Below are positions 18,059-27,342 of a DNA stretch of 64,000 bases, in pieces. A program made the translations under genes and the position numbers. The first letter of the stretch is position 1. Each line of letters starts with the position of its first letter. Below the pieces are notes generated by a model. That model saw nothing but the letters and a program-made list of their open reading frames with translations, was not told the DNA's origin and did no database searches. Source of the DNA: Lysobacteraceae bacterium (lineage in GTDB: Bacteria; Bdellovibrionota; UBA1018; JAGTJX01); the NCBI GenBank assembly GCA_023657465.1, contig JAGTJX010000004.1:50053-114052 (forward strand), in the 5' to 3' direction.

Positions 18059-18293
18059 GCTTTTTGTTTTTCATCAAGAGTGCGTAGATCACAGCACCCA
18101 CAACTATACCTACGCCACCGCCTGCGAGCATGGCCTTCTTATAGACATCTAGACTCCAGTCTACAGCGGGTCTGCAATTCACCAGCATGTTCACTGGTGG
18201 AGCGAAGTACCAGCCAATGATCTGAGGTGAGAACCATGCGAAGAGTGCAATTCCTGCTAGAGCGCTAAAGAATAGTGTGCGAAGGAGTTTCAT
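18036..18293 (-). CDS. small membrane protein
   Basis: 85 aa, two hydrophobic segments. Confidence 0.55.
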   Translation of the reverse strand: MKLLRTLFFSALAGIALFAWFSPQIIGWYFAPPVNMLVNCRPAVDWSLDVYKKAMLAGGGVGIVVGAVIYALLMKNKKPSSQAAQ

Positions 18294-18310
18294 ATGCGCT
18301 CAATATACCA

Positions 18311-18987
18311 TTAAAAGTTTACGACTGTACTACCCGAGATGAGGGGATAGACAGGATAAGTGCTTGCAGTAGGGTAGTAGTGCACACCAATTCGGAAACC
18401 TCCCCAATAATGACTTAGGCCTACGCCAAACATTCGGTAGTCAATATCGTAAGTCACGCCTGCAGCGAGCACATTACCTGCACAGTTTTTTTCTTACTTT
18501 GGTATGACCAGGCGAGATCACTACCCACTTGAGTGCCGCGAAGCAAACTTGAAGTAGTCACTCCCCCGTAGTTCACCGTGATGTTGGTGAAGTTCACATT
18601 GCCGCCTAGAATCCAAGCGAATGAATCAGAAAGACCATATGCAGTTGTTAGTCCAGGGCTTACGATCATGATCTGTTGAGACCCTTGGGTATAGTAAGTC
18701 CAGCCTCCTATCAGGCCAGCGGCGAATCCTGAAACATCTATCAATTGAAACTTCACTTGAGCATTGTACTGCATATAGAAGTTGCGAAGTACATCTGTAC
18801 TGATTTCCATGAAGTCCGTTATACCGATCGCAACACTAGAGCCAAAAATAATATTGCCACCAGGCATCGTGTAAGGACTGGGTTGCATGTGTGTGTAGGA
18901 GAAGATGGGATTAGCTACGGACTTTGATCCTGCGTGAAGTGGAGTGGTGGTCAAGAAGAGTGAAAGTAGAGCAAAAAAGGATTTCAT
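18311..18987 (-). pseudogene. outer-membrane beta-barrel-like protein, frameshifted at A7
   Basis: After SKKK at the A7 run (plus-strand T7 18486-18492), a -1 shift gives NCAGNVLAAGVTYDIDYRMFGVGLSHYWGGFRIGVHYYPTASTYPVYPLISGSTVVNF*. Confidence 0.7.
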
Positions 18988-19061
18988 AGTGAGAGGGTAT
19001 CATATTTGCTGGGCAGATTTTACCGATAGAACACAAAATTGTTTAATAGCAATATATACTG

Positions 19062-20357
19062 GTGAAGCGTCTCATTTTCTTTCTGCTATTGAACTCAGTC
19101 GTACAAGCAGATGAAATCACCAATTAATCTCAGTTGAGAGGCTTTCTACAAAAGAATTCCTCCTGCAAACTTGAAGATGTTCTAAGTGAGCTTGATCCGG
19201 CGATCCGTTCATTTTTTTTGTTGGTTTATGACTCTAGAAGTCCGATTGGAGCAAGTTTAGATCATCCTCGGATTATTCTCTCGAACGCAGATGCTTCATT
19301 CATCTTAGCTTTTGGAGGAGATCGGAGCATGCATTACGGTGAAACGTTAGAAATTATTGATTTTAATGCGAGCAACAAAAAATTTGAGTTTAGAAAGATA
19401 GAATTCGGAGGAAACAAAGTATCGATCGATGATCATCCTTCAACCTGTGTAGCTTGTCATGGCAATGTACAGTCAGGTAGTTCGCGACTTAAACCTAATT
19501 GGGATTGATACCCAGACTGGGTAGGTGTTTTAGGAAGTTCGCATAATAATTTTCTGATGCAGAAGTTTGGAGTCGAAGGACGTACGAAGCATGATGGTGG
19601 GACCTCGGGAGTTCCTGATCTTGAATTTGAGATTAATGCTTTTAATAAGTTAAAGGCATTGTCTCTCAATACTTCAAGTAGGTATTCGTCTCTAACAAAT
19701 TTAAAAGAAACTTCATTTCATAAATTGGCTTCATATTCTGCGGCTTTCACAAATTTACTTTGGCAGAGAAATACCGAGAGCCTTATTGGAGAAGTTCATT
19801 CCAGAGCGAGTCAGTTGTTTCTTAAAAATCCTCAACTCTACCAGGTTCAGAGGTCTGCTGTGATCCAAATTCTAGAAAATGAAATGCCTCAGTCCAGAGC
19901 ACTCAACCATCTAAAAACGAATGAGTAAGTGGAATATCATAATCAGATTAAACGATTTTATAAATTGAAGAGGGATCGACATGCAAAAGTCATTTCAAAA
20001 TGGGGAACTCAAAAAGATAAAGAGATCGCAAGTAAGCTCAAAGTATCTGAGGAAAAATAATATTCAGGTCGTACTTACGATGGGCCATTCATTGTAAGTT
20101 TTGGCACAGAATCTAGTAATGTAGTGCCGTTATTTCATCTGAAGCGATCACTTGAGGTGTTCGGTGTCGATAGCTCAACACTGTCGATTGCTTTCGGATC
20201 ACATAACTACGATATTGCTGTGCCGACTCTTGCAGGAGATTTTTCTAAAGATTTTACCAACATTTTTATGTCGAGCATCAAGTCTGACGGCCCAATTAAA
20301 TCGTTTGATGAAATAAAGTTCAAAAGCTGTGCAGCTCGAATCAGTCCCAGGGAGTAA
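19062..20357 (+). pseudogene. secreted CxxCH-motif (cytochrome c-like) protein with four in-frame stops
   Basis: GTG at 19062 starts a signal peptide (VKRLIFFLLLNSVVQA); same frame to 20357 broken by TAA 19125, TGA 19506, TAA 19926, TAA 20058; contains CVACH. Confidence 0.8.
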
Positions 20358-20399
20358 TGAAATGGCGGCCGCCGAGCAATACTGACCGAACCAAAGACA

Positions 20400-20534
20400 G
20401 TCGTTCGTGAATACGTATATTCACTCTGGGAACGACAGTTTGGGAGAGCGTATAAACTCTCATTGGTAGGTTCATTGAAAATTAAAATCTAATCAATCCC
20501 CTAAGGCCAGGTGGCGTGCCTTGGGGGATTTTCT
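20400..20534 (+). ncRNA. candidate structured small RNA ending in a rho-independent terminator
   Basis: Hairpin GTCGTTC-GTGAATA-cgta-TATTCAC-(TCTGG)-GAACGAC, hairpin GAGAG-N8-CTCTC, then a 13-bp terminator stem. Confidence 0.5.
20495..20534 (+). terminator. rho-independent terminator
   Basis: AATCCCCTAAGGC-N10-GCCTTGGGGGATT followed by TTCT. Confidence 0.8.
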
Positions 20535-20575
20535 ATCACTATTCAAAATATAAAAAACAACGAAAGGACTAAACT

Positions 20576-20746
20576 ATGAACATTTCAAATTTGATCAACC
20601 GACACATTTGGTTTGGGATAGCTCTAGGCTGGAGCGGAACCCTTGTAGATGCGACATCACAACTCATGCACGGAGCGTCTAAGCAGCGCATGATGAGCCT
20701 AGGTAAATGGAACCGAGCGCTTTTAGGTCAAAAACAGGGCAGATAG
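20576..20746 (+). CDS. small hypothetical ORF (56 aa)
   Basis: AAGGA about 7 nt upstream of ATG; MNISNLINRHIWFGIALGWSGTLVDATSQLMHGASKQRMMSLGKWNRALLGQKQGR. Confidence 0.45.
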   Translation: MNISNLINRHIWFGIALGWSGTLVDATSQLMHGASKQRMMSLGKWNRALLGQKQGR

Positions 20747-20800
20747 CCTGTATTCTTTTTTTGTCTTGATACATGACAAAATATGACATATTATCAAACT

Positions 20801-21069
20801 ATGACCTGGACGGTTAAAACCAAGAAGAAGGCTGTAAAGAGTCTAAGTAAATTGCCCAAGAGCATTCGGGAATTACTTCAGATTCTAATCGCCGACATCA
20901 TGGAAAGGGTCCAGTTCGAGGCGATTGGCCTAACTATTCAAAACTAACTGATGGATCTCATCACTGCCATTTGAATTATAGCTACGTTGCCGTTTGGATA
21001 GTTGTAGATAACGAAGTTAAAATTGTGGAGGTGACATATGTCGGTAGCCGTGAAAACGCGCCTTATTGA
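20801..21069 (+). pseudogene. RelE/ParE-superfamily toxin, frameshifted
   Basis: MTWTVKTKKKAVKSLSKLPKSIRELLQILIADI in one frame, KGPVRGDWPNYSKLTDGSHHCHLNYSYVAVWIVVDNEVKIVEVTYVGSRENAPY* in the -1 frame; shift near 20900-20908. Confidence 0.8.
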
Positions 21070-21403
21070 GGTTGCGATTAAAAGTGGAACGAAGAGAAAG
21101 CTTTTTCTTGTGACCCAGGAAAAGGCGGATGCCATTGAGACTTTGCTTCAAAGCGTGCCAGACGATGAGTTGGTTGACATGACGGACGTCTTCCCAGATT
21201 TGAAAGATCCTGAAAAGCTACCCTCCATTACGTTTCGTGGGATTCGTGCGAAGACAGGCCTCACTCAGGCTGAAGTAGCTGAACGACTGGGGATTACCCA
21301 GGCTGAGGTCTCCAAAATCGAAGGTGGAAAACGCTCCATCGGTAAAGCACTAGCCAAGAAAATCGAGAAAGAATTCAAAATTGATTACCGCAGGTTTCTA
21401 TAA
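21038..21403 (+). CDS. XRE-family HTH antitoxin
   Basis: GLTQAEVAERLGITQAEVSKIEGGKRS helix-turn-helix; overlaps toxin 3' end. Confidence 0.85.
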   Translation: MSVAVKTRLIEVAIKSGTKRKLFLVTQEKADAIETLLQSVPDDELVDMTDVFPDLKDPEKLPSITFRGIRAKTGLTQAEVAERLGITQAEVSKIEGGKRSIGKALAKKIEKEFKIDYRRFL

Positions 21404-21426
21404 GAAATAGGCAGTACCTAAAAACA

Positions 21427-21465
21427 CAAAACCCCTGTCCTGCGATTGCGAGAACAAGGGTTTTG
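21427..21465. terminator. hairpin terminator
   Basis: CAAAACCC-c-TGT...ACA-a-GGGTTTTG. Confidence 0.55.
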
Positions 21466-21511
21466 TTGAATTTTAGTCTTTTGCTTTTTAGAGCATCAAA
21501 AGGCTACAAAA

Positions 21512-22060
21512 CTAGTAACAGGTGAGTGTGACGAGTCGATAAGAACTAGCGCGCGCATTATTTAAGTTACCCTGTTCATCTACTAAAACAGTATCTTCAA
21601 GTGACTTATTTCGACGAGCGCTATCATCAAGATAAGATGAAAAACCAAGATATTTGCAGACCCCTTGAAAATCTTGATTTTGCCAAGCCGCAAAAGGCAA
21701 TCCAACTTCTTTGTGAATCGGCTGTGGGATGACGGTAAAGCCGGGATCTGAGGGTGGCGTGAGAGATCCAGAACACCATATCTCAACAATAGGATTGTGC
21801 TTTGGATTGGATATAGTAATGCCGTCAAAATTGACCTGAACAACATCTACGACTTCCTTAGAGCGTCTGGCGCTGTCAAAAATATAATTCTGGTAACCTA
21901 ACGCCTTACAAACGCCATCAATCTCGGTTGGATTTCCAGCCGAAAATGGAATGCCTAAACTTGGGTGCACTGGATTCTGTAACTTAACGATCTGATCCTC
22001 CGCAAGCGCAAGAGAGTGTGATGATCCAAAAAGCACTATCGCAATACATAGCCTTTTCAT
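21512..22060 (-). CDS. hypothetical secreted protein with duplicated motif
   Basis: Signal peptide from MKRLCIAIVLFGSSHSLALA; repeated GVCK.LG..(N)Y..D.ARR(S/N)K. Confidence 0.6.
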   Translation of the reverse strand: MKRLCIAIVLFGSSHSLALAEDQIVKLQNPVHPSLGIPFSAGNPTEIDGVCKALGYQNYIFDSARRSKEVVDVVQVNFDGITISNPKHNPIVEIWCSGSLTPPSDPGFTVIPQPIHKEVGLPFAAWQNQDFQGVCKYLGFSSYLDDSARRNKSLEDTVLVDEQGNLNNARASSYRLVTLTCY

Positions 22061-22425
22061 TTTTTCTCCGTTCATCAATCCAATGTTTCCCACGCTAACC
22101 GTGAGATGAAACTCTTTGCAAATCCGCCCATACCTTTCGTGAGTCTCGTTCAAAAGACAAGGATATCGTAAAGCTAACTAAAGCAAGAGCAGTACCAGAT
22201 TAGCTGCAATTAAATCAAGTATATTGAATGTGAGGCTGTCGTTATAGCGAATGCTGTCGAGCTTTTAAAAATCTGTCTAAAAGTATTGCAGCGAGAAACG
22301 AGTTGACTCACAAATAAAGTAACCGAAGGACTGATAAAAACGAGGCCGTGAATGGCAGGGAAAGAAAGTAGTGCCTCGATGACTCAGGATCAGGTAACCC
22401 AAAATCATTAATAACCAACAATGAC

Positions 22426-22448
22426 ACTCCGTTAGAGCGGAGTTTTTT
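22426..22448 (+). terminator. rho-independent terminator upstream of transposase
   Basis: ACTCCG-TTAGAG-CGGAGT then T run. Confidence 0.65.
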
Positions 22449-22463
22449 GGGAGGAGCCTAATT

Positions 22464-23375
22464 ATGAGTCTCGAGGCAAGACGTGAGTATCTCAGAGCGA
22501 TCCGGGTGCGCTACCGGAATTCGACGAGGTACGAGAAAAAATTGATTCTGAATGAATTCTGCATGGTGTGCGGGTACTCGAGGAAATACTCCATTAGGAT
22601 TCTAAACGGAGAAGCGGAGCCTGGGGGATCCAAGGCTGGCAGGAAGTCAAAATACGGCCCAGGGTTTTGCAAACAGCTCTATGAGCTGTGGCTGCCTTAT
22701 TACAAGGATCCTGGTTGTACCGAGGAGATCAGAAAACTGTTACTAGAAGTCAGTCCTGCAACCATAGACCGTTTGTTACGCCCTATTCGTAGAGGAGAAG
22801 GACTTAAGGGGCTATCTGCTACCAGAAGGAGCTCTTGGGTCAAAAGCAGGATTCCCATTGAATTACTCCATGAGAAGGTGACAGAGCCTGGGTTCATCGA
22901 AGCAGATACGGTTGCTCATTGTGGAAATTCCCTCTTTGGAGAATACGTATTTAGCCTCACGATGACGGATCTGTTTTCTGGCTGGACGGAGAATCGGGCC
23001 TGTATGGGGAAGGGAGCAAATGCCGTGCTATCGAAGATTAGGAGTATTGAAAGAACATTACCGTTTCCAATGAAAGGATTTGCAAGTGATAACGGGACTG
23101 AGTTTTTAAATGCCGATGTTTTTCATTATTTTAATCGCAGGAAGAAAGATGCTGTAAAATTCGTCAGGAGAAGACCCTACAAAAAGAACGATGCGGCACA
23201 CGTGGAACAAAAAAATCACACAACAGTGAGGCAGCTCTTTGGATACGAAAGGCTTGAGGACGAAGCATTCGTAGACATCATGAACGAGATCTATCTTGCG
23301 TTACTAGAATCCGCTTCTGAATTACTTCGCAAAATGGTGGCCTCAACAGGAATCGAACCTGTAACAATTCTTTAG
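22464..23375 (+). mobile_element. DDE/integrase-core transposase, 3'-truncated against tRNA-Arg
   Basis: IEADTVAHCG...MTDLFSGWTENRA...SDNGTEFLN...NDAAHVEQKN DDE pattern; C-terminus runs into antisense tRNA (MVASTGIEPVTIL). Confidence 0.8.
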
Positions 23376-23409
23376 GAAAGAACCGTTATATCCATTTAAC
23401 TATGAGGCC
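23335..23409 (-). tRNA. tRNA-Arg (anticodon CCU), CCA encoded
   Basis: Minus strand GGCCTCATAGTTAAATGGATATAACGGTTCTTTCCTAAAGAATTGTTACAGGTTCGATTCCTGTTGAGGCCACCA; acceptor, anticodon (loop TTCCTAA) and T stems pair. Confidence 0.95.
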
Positions 23410-23494
23410 GCGTATCTGCAGGACATTAGCATTCTTGATATTTTAAATAAAGTGCTTGAGTGCGCAATGCGGCTAAGGCTATTAACGCGCGTGT

Positions 23495-24167
23495 ATGTGG
23501 GGGCTCATTCAATTATTAGTGGTTATAAATCTAGCTTATTCTTCTAGTGAGTTAGAGAGTACTGCAGAGTATTGCGGGAATTTGGCTAGTAAAAGCACTA
23601 TCGAAATCAGAAAAGTAACCCATAGTGAGAAGGAATACCAAATTCATGAATATGGTAAGCTTTTGCCACTGCTCACTGTGCCTGTAGTTGAAACGACGAG
23701 TTTCATCACTCAAGCTTCTCGGTGGTATGCAAGAGATTCTATTCAACTAGCAGCAGATGCAAACTTTGAGTGGATTGTTTCTGAACTCAAAAAACAAAAA
23801 TCAAAACTAGCTACTGTGAAAGATACTGCCGAGAGAAAACTGAGAACCGCTTGCTTGGTGAAATGCTTTACAAGCAATTGGATCGAATATGACGACCAAC
23901 TACTCGATGAAGTCTATGATTACGATATTGAGTCTATTGCAAAAAAAGTGGGCTACGACTTAGGATACCGAGCTAGTAATATATTGTTTGAACGAAAAGG
24001 TGTTTGCACGCAGTTCTCTGTAGCTGCAACAAAGTTACTTTTCCGATTGGGAGTCCATTCTCAACCAGCGTTTGGGGACAGGCATGCTTTCAATGGAATA
24101 AAAGCGGGAAATGATCGACTTATTTTTTGAACCTCAAAATGAGTCTTGTGAGTTTATGAAGCGCTAG
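23495..24167 (+). pseudogene. secreted transglutaminase-like protein with probable 3' frameshift
   Basis: GVCTQFSVAATKLLFRLG and HAFNG motifs; ORF stops at 24130, but removing one T from T6 gives LIFEPQNESCEFMKR* ending 24167. Confidence 0.5.
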
Positions 24168-27100
24168 GAGCGATTCCACCGTAGGAGCTCCATGGCTCAA
24201 TCCGGAGTTCGCTCATGTCATACTTGTTGAATCCCTGGATCGCACGTCTTGCGAGCCAATGATCAGTGATCAGTGAGCTGCCAGTGTCTACTGCAAGTCT
24301 TCTGACTTTGTAGTGATCTTTTCTTGAAAGCGAAATCACTAAATCAACAGTTTTTGAAGCAATGAGCTCTAAAGCTTCGCCTTCACTCATACTCTCAATT
24401 GGGAAAGTAGCACGAGTTTTTGTACCGCTCTTACCACCACAAATATAAATCTTAAGTCCTGATTCTTGAGCCGTGTGAAGGTCAATTGAGAGACCGAGGT
24501 CTAGTGGCTGATTAGAATCGAGTGTGAGTAAGATCCCTTTTTTTGGAATTTTAAATCCTGTAGAGATCATTGCTTTAAGAAGTGCTTCTTTTGCGTTCTT
24601 GCCGAAACATCCTGCTTCACCTGTGGAGTGCATCTCTACACCATTAATCGGATCAGCGTTTTTGATTCTAGAATAAGAGAACTGAGGTGACTTCACGCAG
24701 ACGTATTCAAGATCAATGAGGCCTGGAGCATCTACCATGACGGGCTTCTCGTTCACGTCACTCATCATGGCCTTCGTCGCTTCACTGATGAAATTCACAC
24801 GCATGGCCTTAGAGATGAATGGAAATGAGCGAGATGCACGTAGATTGCACTCAATCACGCGTACTTCATGATTCTGATTGAGGAGCTGAATGTTAAATGG
24901 GCCCGTGATGTTGAGTGCTTTGGCAAGTTTCTTTGCGACTTTAGTCGTCATCCCTAGCACGTCAATCGTGATGCGTTGAGGAGGAATGATCAGAGTGGCA
25001 TCACCGGAGTGAACACCTGCGTTCTCAATGTGTTCTGTGATTGCAGAGAGGATGATCTCGCCATTCTTAGCAACACCATCAAACTCAATCTCTCTTGAGT
25101 CTTCTTCAAACTTCGTCATGACTACAGGATGTTCACTTGACACATCAGTTGCAGACTTTAAGTAGCCTTTCAGTTCATCCATCGTCCACGCGACTTTCAT
25201 CGCAGCGCCTGAGAGGACATAAGAGGGACGTACTAAGATCGGGAATCCACCGAGTTCCTCTACAGTAGTATCGATCACGCTCATATCAGTCGCAGTAGCC
25301 CACTTGGGTTGATAGACGTTGAGCTCATCGAGGAGCTTAGAGAATTTCGAGCGGTCTTCCGCCATATCAATCGACTCGGCTGAAGTGCCGATGAGTTTCA
25401 CTCCAGCCTTAGCAAGTTTCAGAGCTATGTTATTCGGAGTCTGTCCACCCATCGAGACGAACACACCGATAGGGTTAGCGAAGTCTACTGTCTCTAGCAC
25501 CATCTCCATCGAGATTTCATCGAAGATGAGTTTCTCGCAGACATCGAAGTCAGTTGAGACGGTCTCAGGATTGCAATTCAAAAGAATGACGTCGTAACCT
25601 AAATTCTTCAGCGTCTTCACGGCACTCACAGCGCACCAATCAAACTCAACGCTTGAACCGATTCGGTAGCAGCCAGATCCTAGGACGAGTGCAGTAGGTT
25701 TAGTAGAGGGCTGAATGTCATGTTGCTCAGCTGCGTAAGTGTAATAGAGGAAGTTGGTATTCGCAGGATATTCAGCCGCAAGAGTATCAATCTGTGAGAG
25801 GTGAGGCTTCACTCCAAGTGCAAGACGAGCTTTTCTCACTGAGAGGTCGTTCGTCTGGGTGAGCTTTGCAAGATAGGTGTCTGAGAATCCTGCGCGCTTG
25901 AGAATGTTCATCTCATTTTTCTCGATGGACTCTACTTTTCTGCCTTTGAGAGATTGTCCTAGCTTCACTACGCGTTCAATCTCGTGCAGGAAGAATGGAT
26001 CCATTCCTGTGAGCTCTTGAATGTGTGAAACAGTCATTCCTTGCTCGAAGGCCTTCGCTAGAGCAAACATCCTGCGATGTGTAGGCTCACGGAGTTCCTT
26101 CTGGAGATCATCAAACTGGAATGCATCTGGATCTAATCCTAGTGCACCGATCTCTGTCATGCGGATCGCCTTCTGAAGAACTTCTGGGAAGGAGCGGCCA
26201 ATGGCCATGACTTCACCCACGCTCTTCATCTCGCTGCCAATGCGAGTGTCAGCACCTGGGAACTTAGTGAGATCCCATCTGGGAAACTTGCAGACGATGT
26301 AATCGAGCGCTGGCTCGAAGAATGCAGTAGTGACCTTAGTCACTTGGTTTGCAATCTCAAAGAGTTTGTATCCTAGAGCAATCTTAGCTGCGACGTAAGC
26401 AAGTGGATAGCCAGTAGCCTTAGAAGCAAGAGCAGATGAACGAGAGAGACGAGCATTGACTTCGATCACGCGGTATTCACGGTTATGCGGATTGAGTGCG
26501 TATTGAATATTACATTCACCTACGATGCCCAGGTGTCTGATCGTCTTGATCGCGACATTTCGGAGCATTTGGTATTCGTTGTCATCCAGAGTCTGTGATG
26601 GAGCAATGACGATGGATTCACCGGTGTGAACTCCCATCGGATCGACATTTTCCATGTTACAAACTGTAATGCAGTTATCAGCGCCGTCACGGACGACTTC
26701 GTATTCGATTTCTTTCCAACCCGATAAACATTCTTCAATGAGGATTTGAGAGACGGTGGCAAACGCAGTCTCGGCCATCTGTTTACATTGCTCATCATTA
26801 TAGACAAGACCTGAGCCTTGACCACCCAGCGAGAATCCTGCACGTAGCATGACAGGATAGCCAATCTCACGAGCAGTCTTCACAGCGTCGTCTACGGATT
26901 CAATCGCCTTAGACTTAGCGGTGACGACTCCGATTTCATCTAATCTTTGAATGAAAAGATGACGGTCTTCAGTGTCACGGATCGCGCGCACGGGAGTTCC
27001 CAACACTTCTACGCCTAAACGTTTGAAGACTCCGGATTTTTCAAGCTCTAGTCCGCAGTTGAGTGCCGTCTGACCGCCGAAGCTTAAGAAGACAGCATCG

Positions 27101-27342
27101 CATTTTTCTTTTTCTAAAACTTTCTCTACGAAGTAAGGAGTGACAGGAAGGAAGTAGACTTCATCGGCCATTCCATCGTCCGTTTGAATCGTCGCGATGT
27201 TGGGATTGATGAGGACACTCTTAATGCCTTCTTCTCTTAATACTTTAATAGCTTGTGAGCCTGAGTAATCGAACTCACCCGCTTGAGCGATTTTCAGAGC
27301 ACCAGATCCTAGAACTAAAACTTTTTTAGGTTTGCCCTTCAT
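24154..27342 (-). CDS. carB: carbamoyl-phosphate synthase large subunit
   Basis: Full-length duplicated ATP-grasp architecture, 1062 aa. Confidence 0.98.
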   Translation of the reverse strand: MKGKPKKVLVLGSGALKIAQAGEFDYSGSQAIKVLREEGIKSVLINPNIATIQTDDGMADEVYFLPVTPYFVEKVLEKEKCDAVFLSFGGQTALNCGLELEKSGVFKRLGVEVLGTPVRAIRDTEDRHLFIQRLDEIGVVTAKSKAIESVDDAVKTAREIGYPVMLRAGFSLGGQGSGLVYNDEQCKQMAETAFATVSQILIEECLSGWKEIEYEVVRDGADNCITVCNMENVDPMGVHTGESIVIAPSQTLDDNEYQMLRNVAIKTIRHLGIVGECNIQYALNPHNREYRVIEVNARLSRSSALASKATGYPLAYVAAKIALGYKLFEIANQVTKVTTAFFEPALDYIVCKFPRWDLTKFPGADTRIGSEMKSVGEVMAIGRSFPEVLQKAIRMTEIGALGLDPDAFQFDDLQKELREPTHRRMFALAKAFEQGMTVSHIQELTGMDPFFLHEIERVVKLGQSLKGRKVESIEKNEMNILKRAGFSDTYLAKLTQTNDLSVRKARLALGVKPHLSQIDTLAAEYPANTNFLYYTYAAEQHDIQPSTKPTALVLGSGCYRIGSSVEFDWCAVSAVKTLKNLGYDVILLNCNPETVSTDFDVCEKLIFDEISMEMVLETVDFANPIGVFVSMGGQTPNNIALKLAKAGVKLIGTSAESIDMAEDRSKFSKLLDELNVYQPKWATATDMSVIDTTVEELGGFPILVRPSYVLSGAAMKVAWTMDELKGYLKSATDVSSEHPVVMTKFEEDSREIEFDGVAKNGEIILSAITEHIENAGVHSGDATLIIPPQRITIDVLGMTTKVAKKLAKALNITGPFNIQLLNQNHEVRVIECNLRASRSFPFISKAMRVNFISEATKAMMSDVNEKPVMVDAPGLIDLEYVCVKSPQFSYSRIKNADPINGVEMHSTGEAGCFGKNAKEALLKAMISTGFKIPKKGILLTLDSNQPLDLGLSIDLHTAQESGLKIYICGGKSGTKTRATFPIESMSEGEALELIASKTVDLVISLSRKDHYKVRRLAVDTGSSLITDHWLARRAIQGFNKYDMSELRIEPWSSYGGIAPSAS

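Noticed and set aside
19506-19508. TGA in the CxxCH protein as a possible selenocysteine codon
   Set aside because: The same frame has three further TAA stops, homologous context does not require Cys/Sec there, and no SECIS-like element was evident; decay is simpler.
17331-20357. Stop-codon reassignment or general suppression
   Set aside because: Both TAA and TGA are affected, and these same codons end intact genes elsewhere in the window.
20400-20436. Long bulged hairpin as an integron attC site
   Set aside because: No recognisable GTTRRRY/RYYYAAC core pair and no integrase; the hairpin leads into a terminator, favouring an RNA interpretation.
26520-26870. Many overlapping/antisense ORFs (e.g. 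within carB, fadE, MMPL and the Ala-rich gene)
   Set aside because: They lie inside strongly supported genes and have no recognisable domains; codon-bias shadows.
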